Of a DNA stretch of 64,000 nt, positions 33,501-45,393 are shown one piece after another; within the stretch, counting starts at the first letter, position 1; the number at the start of each line of letters is the position of its first letter. Source of the stretch: Dactylorhiza incarnata (Eukaryota > Streptophyta > Magnoliopsida > Asparagales > Orchidaceae). The stretch lies in assembly GCA_033032865.1 (NCBI GenBank), contig JAWHQI010000263.1, positions 3,683,501 to 3,747,500 of the forward strand, given 5' to 3'. Under the pieces are notes generated by a model that was given only the letters and a program-made list of their open reading frames with translations, was not told the DNA's origin and made no database searches. The position numbers and the translations under genes are program-made.

Positions 33501-34624
33501 TGTAAGATCCCTCTCCCATACCGGAGAGTTTCTAGATCTTATGCCCAGAACCGCCGTCTTACTGTGACACTAACACACGAGTTAGTTGCCTCCGCAAGAC
33601 GCCGATTCTGTCGGCAAGAACAATAAACCAGGCCAACATGAGAAAAAAAAAGTAAACTAAGTAAATAAGTACACAACCACACATTTATAAATACCTAAGA
33701 GAATACAAGTCCAACAGTGAGTACAATAATCTGTAAGAGAGTAAGGGCTTATGCCCGGTACATGTCCAACATAAAGTAAAACACACTCTCTCACTCTACA
33801 TCTATGCGGAAGCTATCAAACTCTCGTCAATCTGACATCAGGTAGTGGTGTTGCGCGACAACTGCTCCTAAGGTCTTGCCATCACATCCTGCTGGTCGTA
33901 CTACTGCTCCAGCTCCTCGGACCCCTGGTGTTACGGCCACATCCGACCGTTTGTCAAAAAGACAAAGCTAGTTTTGTCCTCCCCCCCGCGATTCCTAGGC
34001 ACTGAGCGGGAGGACGAAGCAGAGGACATCAAGGGGTAAAAGCAAGACAAATGACATGGAACTATTAGCAAGCATGTACAGACAGAAAAAAGTCCATTCT
34101 AGCAGTTCTACTATTCAATCTATATATAAGAGTGTTATAGACAAGAAAAGCTCTAATAGTAGCTACAACGCACAATGATCAAGGAAATAGCATTCACAAC
34201 AGTATAAGTAAGTAAAACAGTGTATATAAAAGAAGCAATTACGAAAGTAACCCTAACTTATATAAATGTCGATACAAACTTATACGTTAGGGGATCTGGC
34301 ACTAAGGTAAAACTCATCGTATAAAAGAGCTCATACTAATTTATACGATAAGGTCTTGTTTATGAAAAGAAGCTATGCTATGTGCAATTCAATGATGCAA
34401 CTCACACACTCGACTCTGTACGTACATACCTTTTTGTTAGTTCCCTCTGTTCGAGTATGACAACTCAGGTACCCTGTTGAGGCAAACGAGGGCAGTGGAT
34501 TGCGCATGTCCACTTCTATGCTCTTCTTAAACACTTCCCGACCTAGAACTTTTATATGCCCCTGAAGAACACACCAGGGTATCCGCATACTAATTGATAA
34601 GCACACCTCTATTATATTTTGCGG

Positions 34625-35365
34625 AGCCTCCAGCTCGCCGGACTATCTAGTGCTCCTTAGACAATACCGGTTTTATTGCTCGCTGGACTATCTAGTCCTC
34701 CTTAGACAATACCGAGCCTACCGCTCGCAGAACTATCTAGTCCTCCCTAGACAATACCGAGTATGCCGCTTGCAGGACTATCTAGTCCTCCCTAGACAAT
34801 ACTGAGCCTGCCGCTCGCAGGAATATCTAGTCCTCCTTAGACAATACCGAGCCTATCACTAGCTGGACTATCTAGTCCTCCTTAGAGAATACCGAGTCTA
34901 CCGTTGGTAGGACTATCTAGTCCTCCCTAGACAATACCGAGCCTACTGCTCGCAGGACTATCTAGTCCTCCCTAGATAATACCGATCTTACCGCCCGCAG
35001 GACTATTTAGTCCTCCCTAGACAATACTAAGCCTACCGCTCGTAGGACTATCGGGTCCTCATTAGACAATACCGAGCCTACCACTCGCAGGACTATCTCG
35101 TCCTCCCTAGACAATACCGAGCCTACTGCTCGCAGGACTATCTAGTCCTCCCTAGACAATATCGAGCCTACTGCTCGCTGGACTATCTAGTCCTCCTTAG
35201 AAAATACAGAGTCTACCGCTCGCAGTACTATCTAGTCCTCCTTAGACAATACCGATCCTACCGCTCACAGGACTATCTAGTATTCCCTAGGCAATACCGA
35301 GCCTACCGCTTGCAGGACTATCTAGTCCACCTTAGACATACCGAGCCTACCTCTCCCAGGACCAC
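34625..35365. repeat. 45 bp tandem repeat array in A
   Basis: About 16 imperfect copies of a unit containing GGACTATCTAGTCCTCCCTA and GACAATACCGAGCCTACCGC. The first half is a palindrome (GGACTATCTAGTCC). The related element B has no such array at the matching place (about 39340-39780). Confidence 0.9.
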
Positions 35366-36229
35366 TAGTCCTTGTACCATTCCATCCCAAGTTTGGGATG
35401 AGGTTTACTTATCAAGTTCCCCTACTTACTACTCTTGTCTATCGTTTAGTTATACTTAGAAGTTTAGGGTGAATGCTGGACTTTTCGAGGTCTACCCGGT
35501 GAAGGGCTCGCAGCGGTATTAGGGAATACAATGGGCTGAAGCCCAAATCCCCCTTTCTAGGATATTTACTCTTATTAGTGGCTACCCATTCCTATATGCC
35601 CATTTTCTCTCTAATATCCTAAGGTGGATTACCAAAGTACTCGGGCAGACGAGTGTCGATGTTCAATTGAACACCGAACCCTGCATTTCCTAGTGACTGA
35701 CTATTCATTTGTATCATCACTCAATCCCTACCTGATGGTTCCAAATCCATAACTCAATCACAACTTATACTTCCTGTTTGGTCATTCTTCACCTCTCCTA
35801 TCATGTCATCGTCAAATCCTAAACTGATAGTTTTACTAAATGCACCACAACCTTTACTTCTAGTGTATGCCCTTAATGGTTAATCTTCCAACCTAACTAT
35901 GCATATGCAAATACCAGAGAGTTAATAACTCTAGGGGTGGTGACTAGAAGGGGGAATCTAAATCTAATATTTCAGTTTTTACTATTTGCAGATCGGTTTG
36001 CCTTTAAGTGAGACCATGTGTCTTACAAGGTTGACTATATGATTCCTAACTAAGTATGATCCCAATCAAATTCTAGAAGTTGTAAGGATGTCAACATTCT
36101 GATTTCTAATTTTTCTCATAATAAAAACATAATTAAGACCTATTTAAATAATTCTTATGAATCCGGGTGAGACTAGAATTGAACATGATGTGCCCTTTGT
36201 CATAGGCAAATAATTCAAGGTAAAATTAC

Positions 36230-36690
36230 AGATATTCATATTGAAATCACGAGTCTAAAATATTAATTTCTAGCATATTCCAGCATCGATATTTCAAGAT
36301 ATCTATTTTTTCAATTTATAACATAAGGTTCCACTTTGTGAAAGAAGTATGATGATTGCTCGGTAATTAAATGTAACAAAATTTCCAGATGTTTCTATTG
36401 AGATCACAAGTCTATATACTAATTTCTAGAATATTCCAGCATAAACATTTCAAGATATTTATTTTTCAATTTACAACATAAGGTTCCACTTTGTGAAGGA
36501 AGTATGATGATTGCTCAATAATTAAATCTAATAAAATTTCCAGATGTTCATATTGAGATGACAAATATATATACTAATTTCTAGAATATTCCAGCATAAA
36601 CATTTTAAGATATCTATTTTTTATTTTATCACACAACGTTCCACTTTGTGAAGGAAGTACCAAAATTAATCACCCAAAATTTATAAGAAA
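36230..36690. repeat. Three tandem copies of a 155 bp unit in A
   Basis: GGTTCCACTTTGTGAA recurs at 36328 and 36482, and as CGTTCCACTTTGTGAA at about 36638; CATTCCAG-type and ATTTCTAGAATATTCCAGCA segments keep the same spacing. AT-rich, non-coding. Confidence 0.85.
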
Positions 36691-38430
36691 ATTTACAGAT
36701 ACTTATAATGTTCCAAAATTGTGGCTCACAAAGATTCATAATTTTCTAACAGGTAATTTCTCCTGAAATAAATAATTATTCAAATCATAATTATTCAACC
36801 TATGAATGAAACCTCATAATTAGTAGTCCAAAAATTCAAGTAAAATTTATAGAGATTCACAACTAGATTTTAAATGTCCTTCCAGAGTTTCAAAATTTTC
36901 CAACTCTTTTTCTTATTAAAATTTCAATAATTCAGAAATGTGACAAGTCATGATTTTTGATAATAATCAAAGAAATAGCTTCTGAAAATTTCTACATATT
37001 TTTCAGAGGTTCCAAATGATATTCCAAGTGTTTTCTCAGAGTCACACAATTTTCCATAACATTTTTTACCACAAACATTTCACATTTACATAAAGGAGAC
37101 ATATTTTAAATTAATCAATTAATTAGGATTTTAACTCCCAAAAATCCTAATTTTTACTGAGGTGATGTATTATGTCATAACAAGGATGTGGATAAAATAC
37201 CAGAGGCTAAGATCAAGCCAAATGTGCTACGTTCACAAAATAACCCTTTTGGCTATATGCACACCATATCTCATACTATGCAAGGACATGCAAATGGAAT
37301 AGCCCAACATGCAGTGGTCCAATTGCACTCAAGTTTTTACCAAGGCTATCTGACGACCTAACAAGTATGCCACCCAAATTTAGGGTCATTTTGAGTTGTC
37401 CAACTCCTTAAATCACATTAATTTGATAAATCAAATAATGAACAAAACTATAGAAAACTATTCTCTTAAAAATCTGATTTTTAGGCACAAGATAGTTCTA
37501 TGGCACAGGCATGTATGACCCATATTTCAGCCCCATTAGATTTACCATCTAAGATATATTTGCAAATTAATCTTTTGCTTAAACTATGACCAGTTCCACC
37601 AAAAAGGGTGCTGAGAGAGCTACAGTGCTTCAACTTGAGTGAACTAAATTTCTAAATATACTAGAGACCTAGATCTACACAATTTATATTGCGCACATTT
37701 TCTCATTCTGAGTCTAAGTATTTTCTAAATTTAATTTAAGAACAGGCAAGATTTCCAATATAAAGGTTATTTAATTAAATTGGGTCTGCGTTTAGCATAT
37801 ATTCCCAGATCTAACGGCAGCGGGGTCGTCTCCCTCCTTGAGCCAAGGGATCAGATTGCTCCCTCCTGAAGCTTCTTTGGAGCTCAATCCCGGCCAGTTG
37901 AGGAGGTTTCCGGTGAAACTCTTTCGCCATTACCATTAGTCGACATTTGGTCGTCGACTGGTGGTGGCCGATTGGTCTGATGTGGCCGAAGGAGGGCAAC
38001 GACACCTTTCATTTTTTCGGTTAGAATCCTTCAAATGGCTATGGAGATTTAGTGATTTCATCAGTGATTCGATTACGAAGTGGGATTACTAGCACAAGGG
38101 GAGGGGAGGAAAAACCGGGCCTTCATAGGGCCTGAGGACGACTATTTCCCTGGCCGGCCATGGTGGCGTTTCTCTCCAGAGACCAAGCTTGATCCCACAA
38201 TCCTTCATCGTTTCCTCCTTTGTAAATCTCCAAACCGACTCTTTGATGCTCTCTAAAGCTAATGGTGTGGTCGAAATGGGCTGAGGAAGGCGTAAACCCG
38301 GCATGCCATTAAGGCTCCATTCGGCAAGGCTCCACCTCTCAATCCAGCCACTCCCAGGGCTCCTTGCTGGCAAGAAAACTGCAGGGAATTAATCCCTGAG
38401 CTCAGAGAGGGTCTGAGGAAGGGGAATCGA
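36691..38430. other. Non-coding body of A up to B
   Basis: AT-rich to 37800, then a GC-richer stretch (37800-38430) with ORFs on the minus strand that lack any recognisable domain. I interpret it as LTR sequence. It ends with the ATCGA target site of B. Confidence 0.5.
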
Positions 38431-41400
38431 TGTAAGATCCCCCTCCCGGAACACACAACACGGCCGAGGGGAATCTTATGCCCAGGACAGCCGCCTTGCG
38501 GAAGCGCTAGCACACGAGCTAGCCTCCCCCACAAGACGCCTATCCTGCCGGCTAAACCAACTACACAGCGCCAACCCATCAATGAAAGAAAGTATTAAAA
38601 GCCAAAGATTCACAATAAGTAAAAATGTCCAAATCAGAGTAAAAGAAAGACAAAAAGCTACACAAGCTCCCGCAAATCATCAGAGTAATCAGCTAAATGC
38701 CCCAAGGGCTACATCTCAAAACACTCACCCGCCTCTGTCACTAACGGCAGCTAAGGTACCACAAACCCCAGCCCTGCACACCTGACCCGGCTGGCCTCCG
38801 GTGCTGAACGCTGCTACACGTCTGAATGTGCTCCTAAAAAGAGGGAGGTAGCAACCGTTAGTCATAAAGACTAAGTGGCTTCACATCCGCTCCCCCGGCG
38901 ACTCCAAGGCACCGGGCGGAAGGAAAGGAAGAAAAGCTGCAATATAACAGTAATATATACAAAGCAGGTGACGGGGAAAGTAAACTAGAATATACACAAA
39001 TTCTAAGCTACACAAGTGTAAAAGGGGCTAATCTATCATGTATAAGCAAGAGTATAATAAAGGTGTGCAGCAGTAAATAAACAGTAAGTAAAGTAGGTAA
39101 AGCAAGGCAATAAGAACAGTAGCGACAAGTAATCAATCTCGTACCCTAACTTATATGAATGCCCATACAAACTTATAAGTTAGGATTTCCAGGAATTATA
39201 ACTCATCATATAAAAGAGCCCATACTAATTTATATGATGAGGATCTGCAAGTGCGTATGCTATGCTATGCCATGAATGATTATGCAATGAACTCACACAC
39301 ACACGACTCTATGCGCATAGACCTTGTAGTTCCCTCTGTTTGAAAGGAAGCCAACCTCTCGGGTACCAACCGCTGTGACACACGGTGGTAGCGGACCGGG
39401 CTGTCCACTCCTAGGCGGGTATGCACACTACCAGGCCTAGACTGCACGTACGCCTCGACGCTAAACAACCGCGGAGCTCTGCGTACTCTTTGCTGGAGTC
39501 CACCAGGCTTTGAGCTAAGTGGAAGGTGTCTTCGAGGAATTGTCGTCCCGACACGCAGACAAGCTGGCCCCTCAGACCCCAACACACCCGCTAAGTCCAC
39601 GTACCGCGGTCGGTGTGACGACCTGCCTAGTACCGAAGACCTGCCACAATTATCCAAGAACTAACGGGGCTATCCTCCCCTCGAGCCTCCAGCTCGTCCA
39701 ACCCAGTATACCACACGCTTGCCACTCCCTCACTGGGAGGAGATACATAAATCCAATCTTACCCTACTATGGCTACTTTTGCATACTTTAAATGTTATTG
39801 CAGTTTAGGGTTAATCTTGGACTTCCCGAGGTATACCCGGTGAAGGGCTCTCAACGGTACTAGGGAATGTGATGGGATGTATCCCAAATTCCTCTATCTA
39901 AAGATATTTAATTTAGTTGGTGGATGTATTTCACTTCGCATTTCGTGTTGCTCTAATAGTTAAGTGGATTTAGACTTCGACTCCCACTTTGCCCAATTGG
40001 GCTAAGCGCAATTCGCACTTAACTTTAACTCTTGACTTAGCCTTAACCTGACCTTAAGTGGTAGCCCCTCACGGGTTTAAATGATAAATCCGATCTCCTA
40101 ATGCTACGCTCCAAGTTTCTCCCAAGTCTCATGGGGTTTAGAAGGCCTAAGCTCAAAGCTCAATTTTTGCTAAACCTAGACCACTCAGGCGAACTATATT
40201 TACCCCAAAGGTGGAACCCTCAAAATATTTATCCTCATGATCTGATATAATTAACATCGGTTCCCACTAACCTACGCAGGTCATGATCCAAAATTCATCA
40301 TTTCCTCTGTCAAATTGGTCATTAATAATATCTGTCTAATTATGTGACACATGCTAAATTACATATGAAGTATAAATTATATAAGTCCATATCGTCCAAT
40401 AAAATCACCAGAGATATGTAATGTTAATTTAAGATTAATGGACAAGATTCATAATCCTCTAAGGTGATTTAGCATGTTATTTAATAGTTGAACATAATTA
40501 CCAAAATGTCACTATACCTGTTAAGTCCTAAAATAATCATCCCAACATTTTAAGGAAAATTACACTGTGGCTCATATGACTGAAATAAACATCTAACCAT
40601 AATTTTAGAATTTCCAAGGTAATTTAGCCGTATTTAATTCATTAATTCACAAGGTGCTAAAATCATATTTCTAAAATCACTGTCACCGTGCCTCATCATC
40701 TATAACATGATTCATATATAACCTTAGCTCAATCAAGCTTCCAAATCAGTACCTATATCACAATTAAATTACTAAATAAATGATTAATAACTTTGAAACT
40801 ACACATCCAAAAATTACAAAACTTCATAGGGGGTATATAATCATGTTATTAATTACTCCACCAATTTCTTGAGCATCGAAGTAACATATTGCAAGACATT
40901 CAAAATATACTATAATCACATGTGTTATGACACAATTCTGTAATTCTGATATTCTAGAAGCTACACTCATCCAAAAAAAATTATGATTAACCCTAATATG
41001 GGAATCTAAGAACGAGGGCTACAACTTTTATGTTACCATAAAAAAAAAAACCCAGGACCTAAAGCTTCATACCCAAAATCAGTGTTGAATGCAATTGTAC
41101 AAACCTGGGCAGAAATCAGAGAACTAAAACAAGGTTTAGTTTTCTGGACAGTCCACTCGACTGGACTTTTAGAGAGATACAGGTCACCCCAGAAAACGTG
41201 TAACCTATCGTTGGAAAGCTCTTTTCAAGGGCTACAACTTTCATGTTGAGCCCGAAATCTAAGTCCAGTGGGGTCAAGCCTAAAAATTGGCTTGAACCCA
41301 GCTGCGCACAATTCTCCTTAATAACCAAGAGCGAGTTATGAATACGTTTATCCCATATAATTATCAATCATAATGACAGAGAATTATTCATCACACTTAT

Positions 41401-41461
41401 GCAGGTTATAATTAACAAATCCTATAACAAGAAAACTATTTCTCAATTCTCAAACCTTTAA

Positions 41462-41462
<1 letters not shown>

Positions 41463-41502
<40 letters not shown>
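41463..41502. repeat. TA microsatellite in B
   Basis: A run of about 20 TA dinucleotides; shorter TA runs are at 41568-41590 and 42929-42960. Confidence 0.9.
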
Positions 41503-41510
<8 letters not shown>

Positions 41511-43199
41511 ATCTGAAATCCATAACAGGAACTATTTCTGAATTCCCTTAAATCCATAACAGGGATCATATATATATGTATATATATATATTGAATTCCA
41601 TAACAAGATCTATAATAGCAATATTTAAAATCTATTTCGAGCAGCACTATTCATCGTCGTCCCAAATTGAAATTAGGGCATACCGCCTTCTCTCCTCCCG
41701 TACACCCTCACGAGGCCACCACGTCTCACGAAATCAACGTCCCACGTTCGTATTGAAGCGGGGAGTTGATTGGGGGTATTTTCACGGCGATCGGCGCCCT
41801 ACGGCGAAAACCCTAACGCGGCCTTTTTCCTACGGAGCTTCATCACGCTCGCAAATCGACTCAATTGAGTTCGATATCTCGCCTAGCGGATCTAAGAAAA
41901 CTAGCACCAAGGGAGAGGGGAGGAAGTCACCTGAGTGTCCATGCATGCAACCCAATAGCCGCGTATGCGGCGTTTGCGCATTGTTCCCGTCCATGCCCGA
42001 ATTTGATGTAGACAGTGTTCGATCTCTTGAAGTCAGATCTTGAAGAAGATGGAGTTGCTGAAATCCACCATTGCCCCTTTCTTCTTAGGATCATTCCTTG
42101 AAGGATAATATAATTTGGCTTCCTTCTTGGAAAAGAGTGACATTCATCACTTAGAACCATCCTTGCATGCTCATCCTCCAAAATAAACCACATCCTGAAC
42201 CTAGATACCTCTCCTTGATATCTTCCTCAAGCTCATCCTCATTCATGGATTTTACCCCCTTCTGGAGAGCCTCCATCAGATCTGATCTCAGATCGGAAAG
42301 GGCGTCTATCAACTATTTGGAAAGTTGGAGCTGCTCTATTTTGAGTGGAGAAGAAGACGTTGCGGCTTGGAGGAAGCTTGTCGGAGGAGAAGAGTTCGGG
42401 TAGGGCATTTGTTGCCGGAAAATGAGGAAGAGAGGCTCCATTTTTCTGAAAACCGAGAGGAAGGCTGCTTGAGTAGAAATTAGGGAGGCTGGCAGTCTGA
42501 GCTCGGAGAGCTGATGGCTGGATCTAGAAGGAAGAGGGGGAGGGTGTTGCTGCTAGAAAGGTCGCCGGAGGAGATCTCAGTTTGTAGGTTGCCGAAGTTG
42601 AAGGTAGAGGGGCAGCCCGCCGGAGATGGAAGAGGAGGAGCTCGACATGCCGGATCTGGAGGAAGAGTCGCCGGAGTTGGAGTTTGGATCTCGCCGGAAA
42701 TGGAGGGAGGAGGGGCGGAGCTTGGGTCGGCCATGAAGCTTGCCGAAGGAGGAGGTGCGCCGGAGGTTGGAGCTGATGTAGAGGCCGGCCGGGCTTGAGG
42801 TGGTCGGACTCGCCGGAGGAGAGGGAGAGAGAAGAGAACGACAGGGAGAGAGAGAGAGGGTTCCGCCGTCAAGGTAGCAGCAGGGGAGACGTCGGGTAAG
42901 GCTTTTCTAACCTAAACCTTTTTACGTGTATATATATATATATATATAATATATATTATGATTATGATTATGAATATGATTATTATTATTATTATCTTAA
43001 ATTTATTACACTCAATCGCTCGTATCTCACTCTAGGGGGCTCAGAATTTGTCCCGGACGGGCTCGTTACGAACGTCTCACCGATGCGCACCCAACGGAAC
43101 GATCCACGATCAAATCCGAGTTCGTTTGCTCATTTTTACGCTCTCCGGAGCGTTTGCGGTCTAATTTGACCTAAATGTCAAAAACCTTTCAAACGATGT

Positions 43200-43500
43200 C
43201 GGAATCGTAAACGGATAGATTCGTTGAACTCGTACTATTATTACGAGTCTAACAAGACTGACTAGGGTCAATTGAGAGATCGTTTGGTCAATTTCACCAT
43301 TTTGGATAAATATGCTATTCGCAGACCACAGTAATAAATTCGCCGATTCTCATCAGAATCGAGCGCGGACAGTTTTGTTGAACTCGTATAGACTTCACGA
43401 GTCTAACAAAGCTAACTGGGGTGAATACCGAGACCGTCTGCTGCGTATCGCCTTTTGGATAAATCTGTTATTCGCAGACCACGTTATTTAAGCTAACGTA
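43200..43500. repeat. Two copies of a 151 bp direct repeat near one end of B
   Basis: GTTGAACTCGTA…ACGAGTCTAACAA and GGATAAAT…TATTCGCAGACCAC recur with a spacing of about 151 bp (43311 and 43462). Each contains a loose palindrome, ACTCGTA…TACGAGT. In minus orientation this would be within U3. Confidence 0.75.
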
Positions 43501-43752
43501 CGTACTATAAATCCTTCGAGGCGGTTCGCCTCCTTCGAGTTTTATCGCTCAAGTTATGCTCTCCGGACGGCTCGGATCCCGATACAACAAACATCGGGAC
43601 TAAGAATAGAACTGGTACTCGCCGCATTCGTCGATGGCACTTCCCCGGCTCAGGTGCAAGCCTGGCCCTCAGTACACCCCGATCCCGAGTCAACTCGCTT
43701 GACCCAAAAACACGCACAAGGGGTCTAGCTCGAATCGGGATGTTACAATCGA

Positions 43753-44843
43753 GGCCAATTGTTGGCTCCCTCAAGCAATGTCATTAAGGTGGCCGACCAA
43801 CTCTATTCCCATTGATTTTCTCCCTCTACTCAGCTACCACATCACCCAAAACTGCTGGAGGATTAAATGGGGACGCTGAGAGCAAGCTAAGGAAAGGTGG
43901 ATTGGGTGCCAAGTGGCAACCACTCCATGTATTCCTCCTCTTTATCTCCCAATTGAGTGAAATTCCTATCTTTCCCTCCATAGATTCTCTTCATTCAAAT
44001 TCAGAGGGGCTTAGGGGGTCATTTGGCTCATGGGCTGGATGGATGGGCTTTGGATTAGGCCTTAGCCCAATTGGATTTAATTGGAAGGCTCTTAATCTCA
44101 TAATTAGGGCTCACTTTGACCAAGGCCGACTTTGGGGTTGACTTTGTCAAAGTAATGGGCTGACTAGTCCAATGAGTTGGTCTTGAGTCCCTTGACCCCA
44201 CCCAATGTTGATTGGGTCATGGTGATGCCCTAATTGGCCAATTTAGCCAACATGTGTGATTTGGACCAAAATTATGTAGGGGGGGGGGGTGGAGTTGACT
44301 TTGGTAAAATTGGACTAATTGATGACCACTTGATGAGGATTTTGGGTCCATTGCCCCCCCTATGATGTTATAAGACTAAGGGTGATGTCAATTTCAAGTT
44401 CTGGGGTTCAATTGGACCTATTGGTGAATGATTGACCTATGTTGACCTAAATGGTACTTTGGTCAATTTGGGCCAATTGGTGAGCACTTGATGGGGCTTC
44501 TGAGTCCATTGCACCCCAATTAGGGTTTGTAATATAGTGGGGTGGTCAATTTGATCATTTGAAGCCTAAATGACCTCATTTGAGTTGAATTTACACATGT
44601 TAACCTATTTTGACCTAGAGTTGATTTGGTCAAATTAGCCAAAATTAGTGACCCTATGATGGAGATTTTGGGTCACTTGGGTCTCTCTTAGGGTTAGGAA
44701 CCTATTGGTAAGCTCAATTTGAGTTGGTGAGTCCAACTTGAAGTAAATTGGCCAAAGTTAACGTAGGGTCATACCATGACCTCTACTCACAACTCCAACC
44801 CTAACCCTAACCTAAGGGGTCTAGAAGGAATTTGGATGTTACA
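43753..44843. repeat. Remaining end of A, degenerate tandem repeats
   Basis: Roughly 160 bp degenerate units containing ACTTGATG…TTTTGGGTCCATTG and TTGGTCAATTTGGGCCAATTGG (44250-44720). The last 30 bp share AAGGGGTCTAG…GGATGTTACA with the end of B. Confidence 0.7.
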
Positions 44844-44848
44844 GATCT

Positions 44849-45371
44849 AATCTTTGGATACCTCACCAATGGTTGCTCAACTAGTGGAACTAAGCCACAA
44901 AACCCAAGGAACCGAGAAAACATTGGACTGAGTACTCTAAAGTCACCCCATGAGGAGATCTAGATAAATGATCATGGACCATTGGTACTTGGCTCTACAA
45001 CACAATCAGCCAAAGAAAAGGGAAAGGCTATTCCTCAAAAGCACGTCCCTAGAGTAAAGCCTATGACTGTGCAGCCAACTTCCAATTATATGCACATCCT
45101 TAGGAATAACTCAAGGAAATGCTTGCTATAAAGCAGCCTTCTCTTCTGATCATCCGCACCAACACTCCATTCAGAAGGGGAATCAGAAGAGGAGGTATAA
45201 TAAATTTGATTGTTGGTACGTGGCAAGATTGACCACTTTGCCATAGATTGTTAGTTCAACCTAACAGTGTCTAGACCAAGGAATGTGAAGCTTGCTAGTA
45301 GTTTTGCACTCAAGCATCCTACAGTCAAGGATAACAGGAACCAAGGACCCAAATCTATTTGGGTTTCTAAG
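44849..45371 (+). pseudogene. gag: Element 3 gag, C-terminal part
   Basis: It continues the frame broken at 33500 and matches element 5 gag over NIGLSTLKSPHEEI (element 5: ELGLSALKASHEEI). Several stops follow. It ends GPKSIWVSK just before the gag-pol junction, as in element 5 (GPKISWVPK). Confidence 0.75.
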
Positions 45372-45393
45372 GTAAAATAGTTTATTCTTGCAG
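45372..45393 (+). other. Gag-pol junction, 22-nt GT…CTTGCAG segment (element 3)
   Basis: GTAAAATAGTTTATTCTTGCAG follows the last gag codon, contains a TAG in the gag frame, and is followed by a new frame for protease. Element 5 has a 23-nt counterpart. It is too short for a normal plant intron. Confidence 0.5.

Larger units (their letters stand above)
38431..43747 (-). mobile_element. Insertion B: second giant solo-LTR-like element, nested in A
   Basis: 5317 bp, from TGTAAGATCCCC to GGGATGTTACA, with perfect target duplications ATCGA at 38426-38430 and 43748-43752. It is of the same family as A: shared segments include TACAAACTTATA…TTAGG (39165 against 34271), ATAAAAGAGC…CATACTAATTTATA (39208 against 34320), and TACCCGGTGAAGGGCTC (39834 against 35497). 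No coding domain, primer site or internal LTR copy was found. The minus strand has a CT-rich leader-like stretch at about 42790-42900. Confidence 0.82.
33501..44843 (-). mobile_element. Insertion A: very long solo-LTR-like element (6.0 kb without B)
   Basis: The termini are TGTAAGATCC (33501) and GGATGTTACA (44843), with perfect target duplications GATCT at 33496-33500 and 44844-44848. Removing it rejoins the gag frame of element 3. It has no coding domain and no internal LTR, primer site or polypurine tract that I can see. A single giant LTR left by recombination is the simplest reading; a non-autonomous large derivative is the alternative. The minus orientation is preferred because TGTAACATCC is the common start in this group, but this is not certain. 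Element B interrupts it at 38431. Confidence 0.82.

Noticed and set aside
34625..35365. Possible CRISPR-like array
   Set aside because: Contiguous 45 bp tandem repeat with no unique spacers, in a plant retroelement.
38089..38582. Two overlapping minus-strand ORFs near the A/B boundary
   Set aside because: One crosses the B insertion point, so it cannot be an old gene; no domain seen.
42480..42872. Proline/serine-rich minus-strand ORF in B, and its plus-strand partner
   Set aside because: No recognisable domain; within a non-coding LTR-like element; low-complexity CT-rich leader-like sequence.
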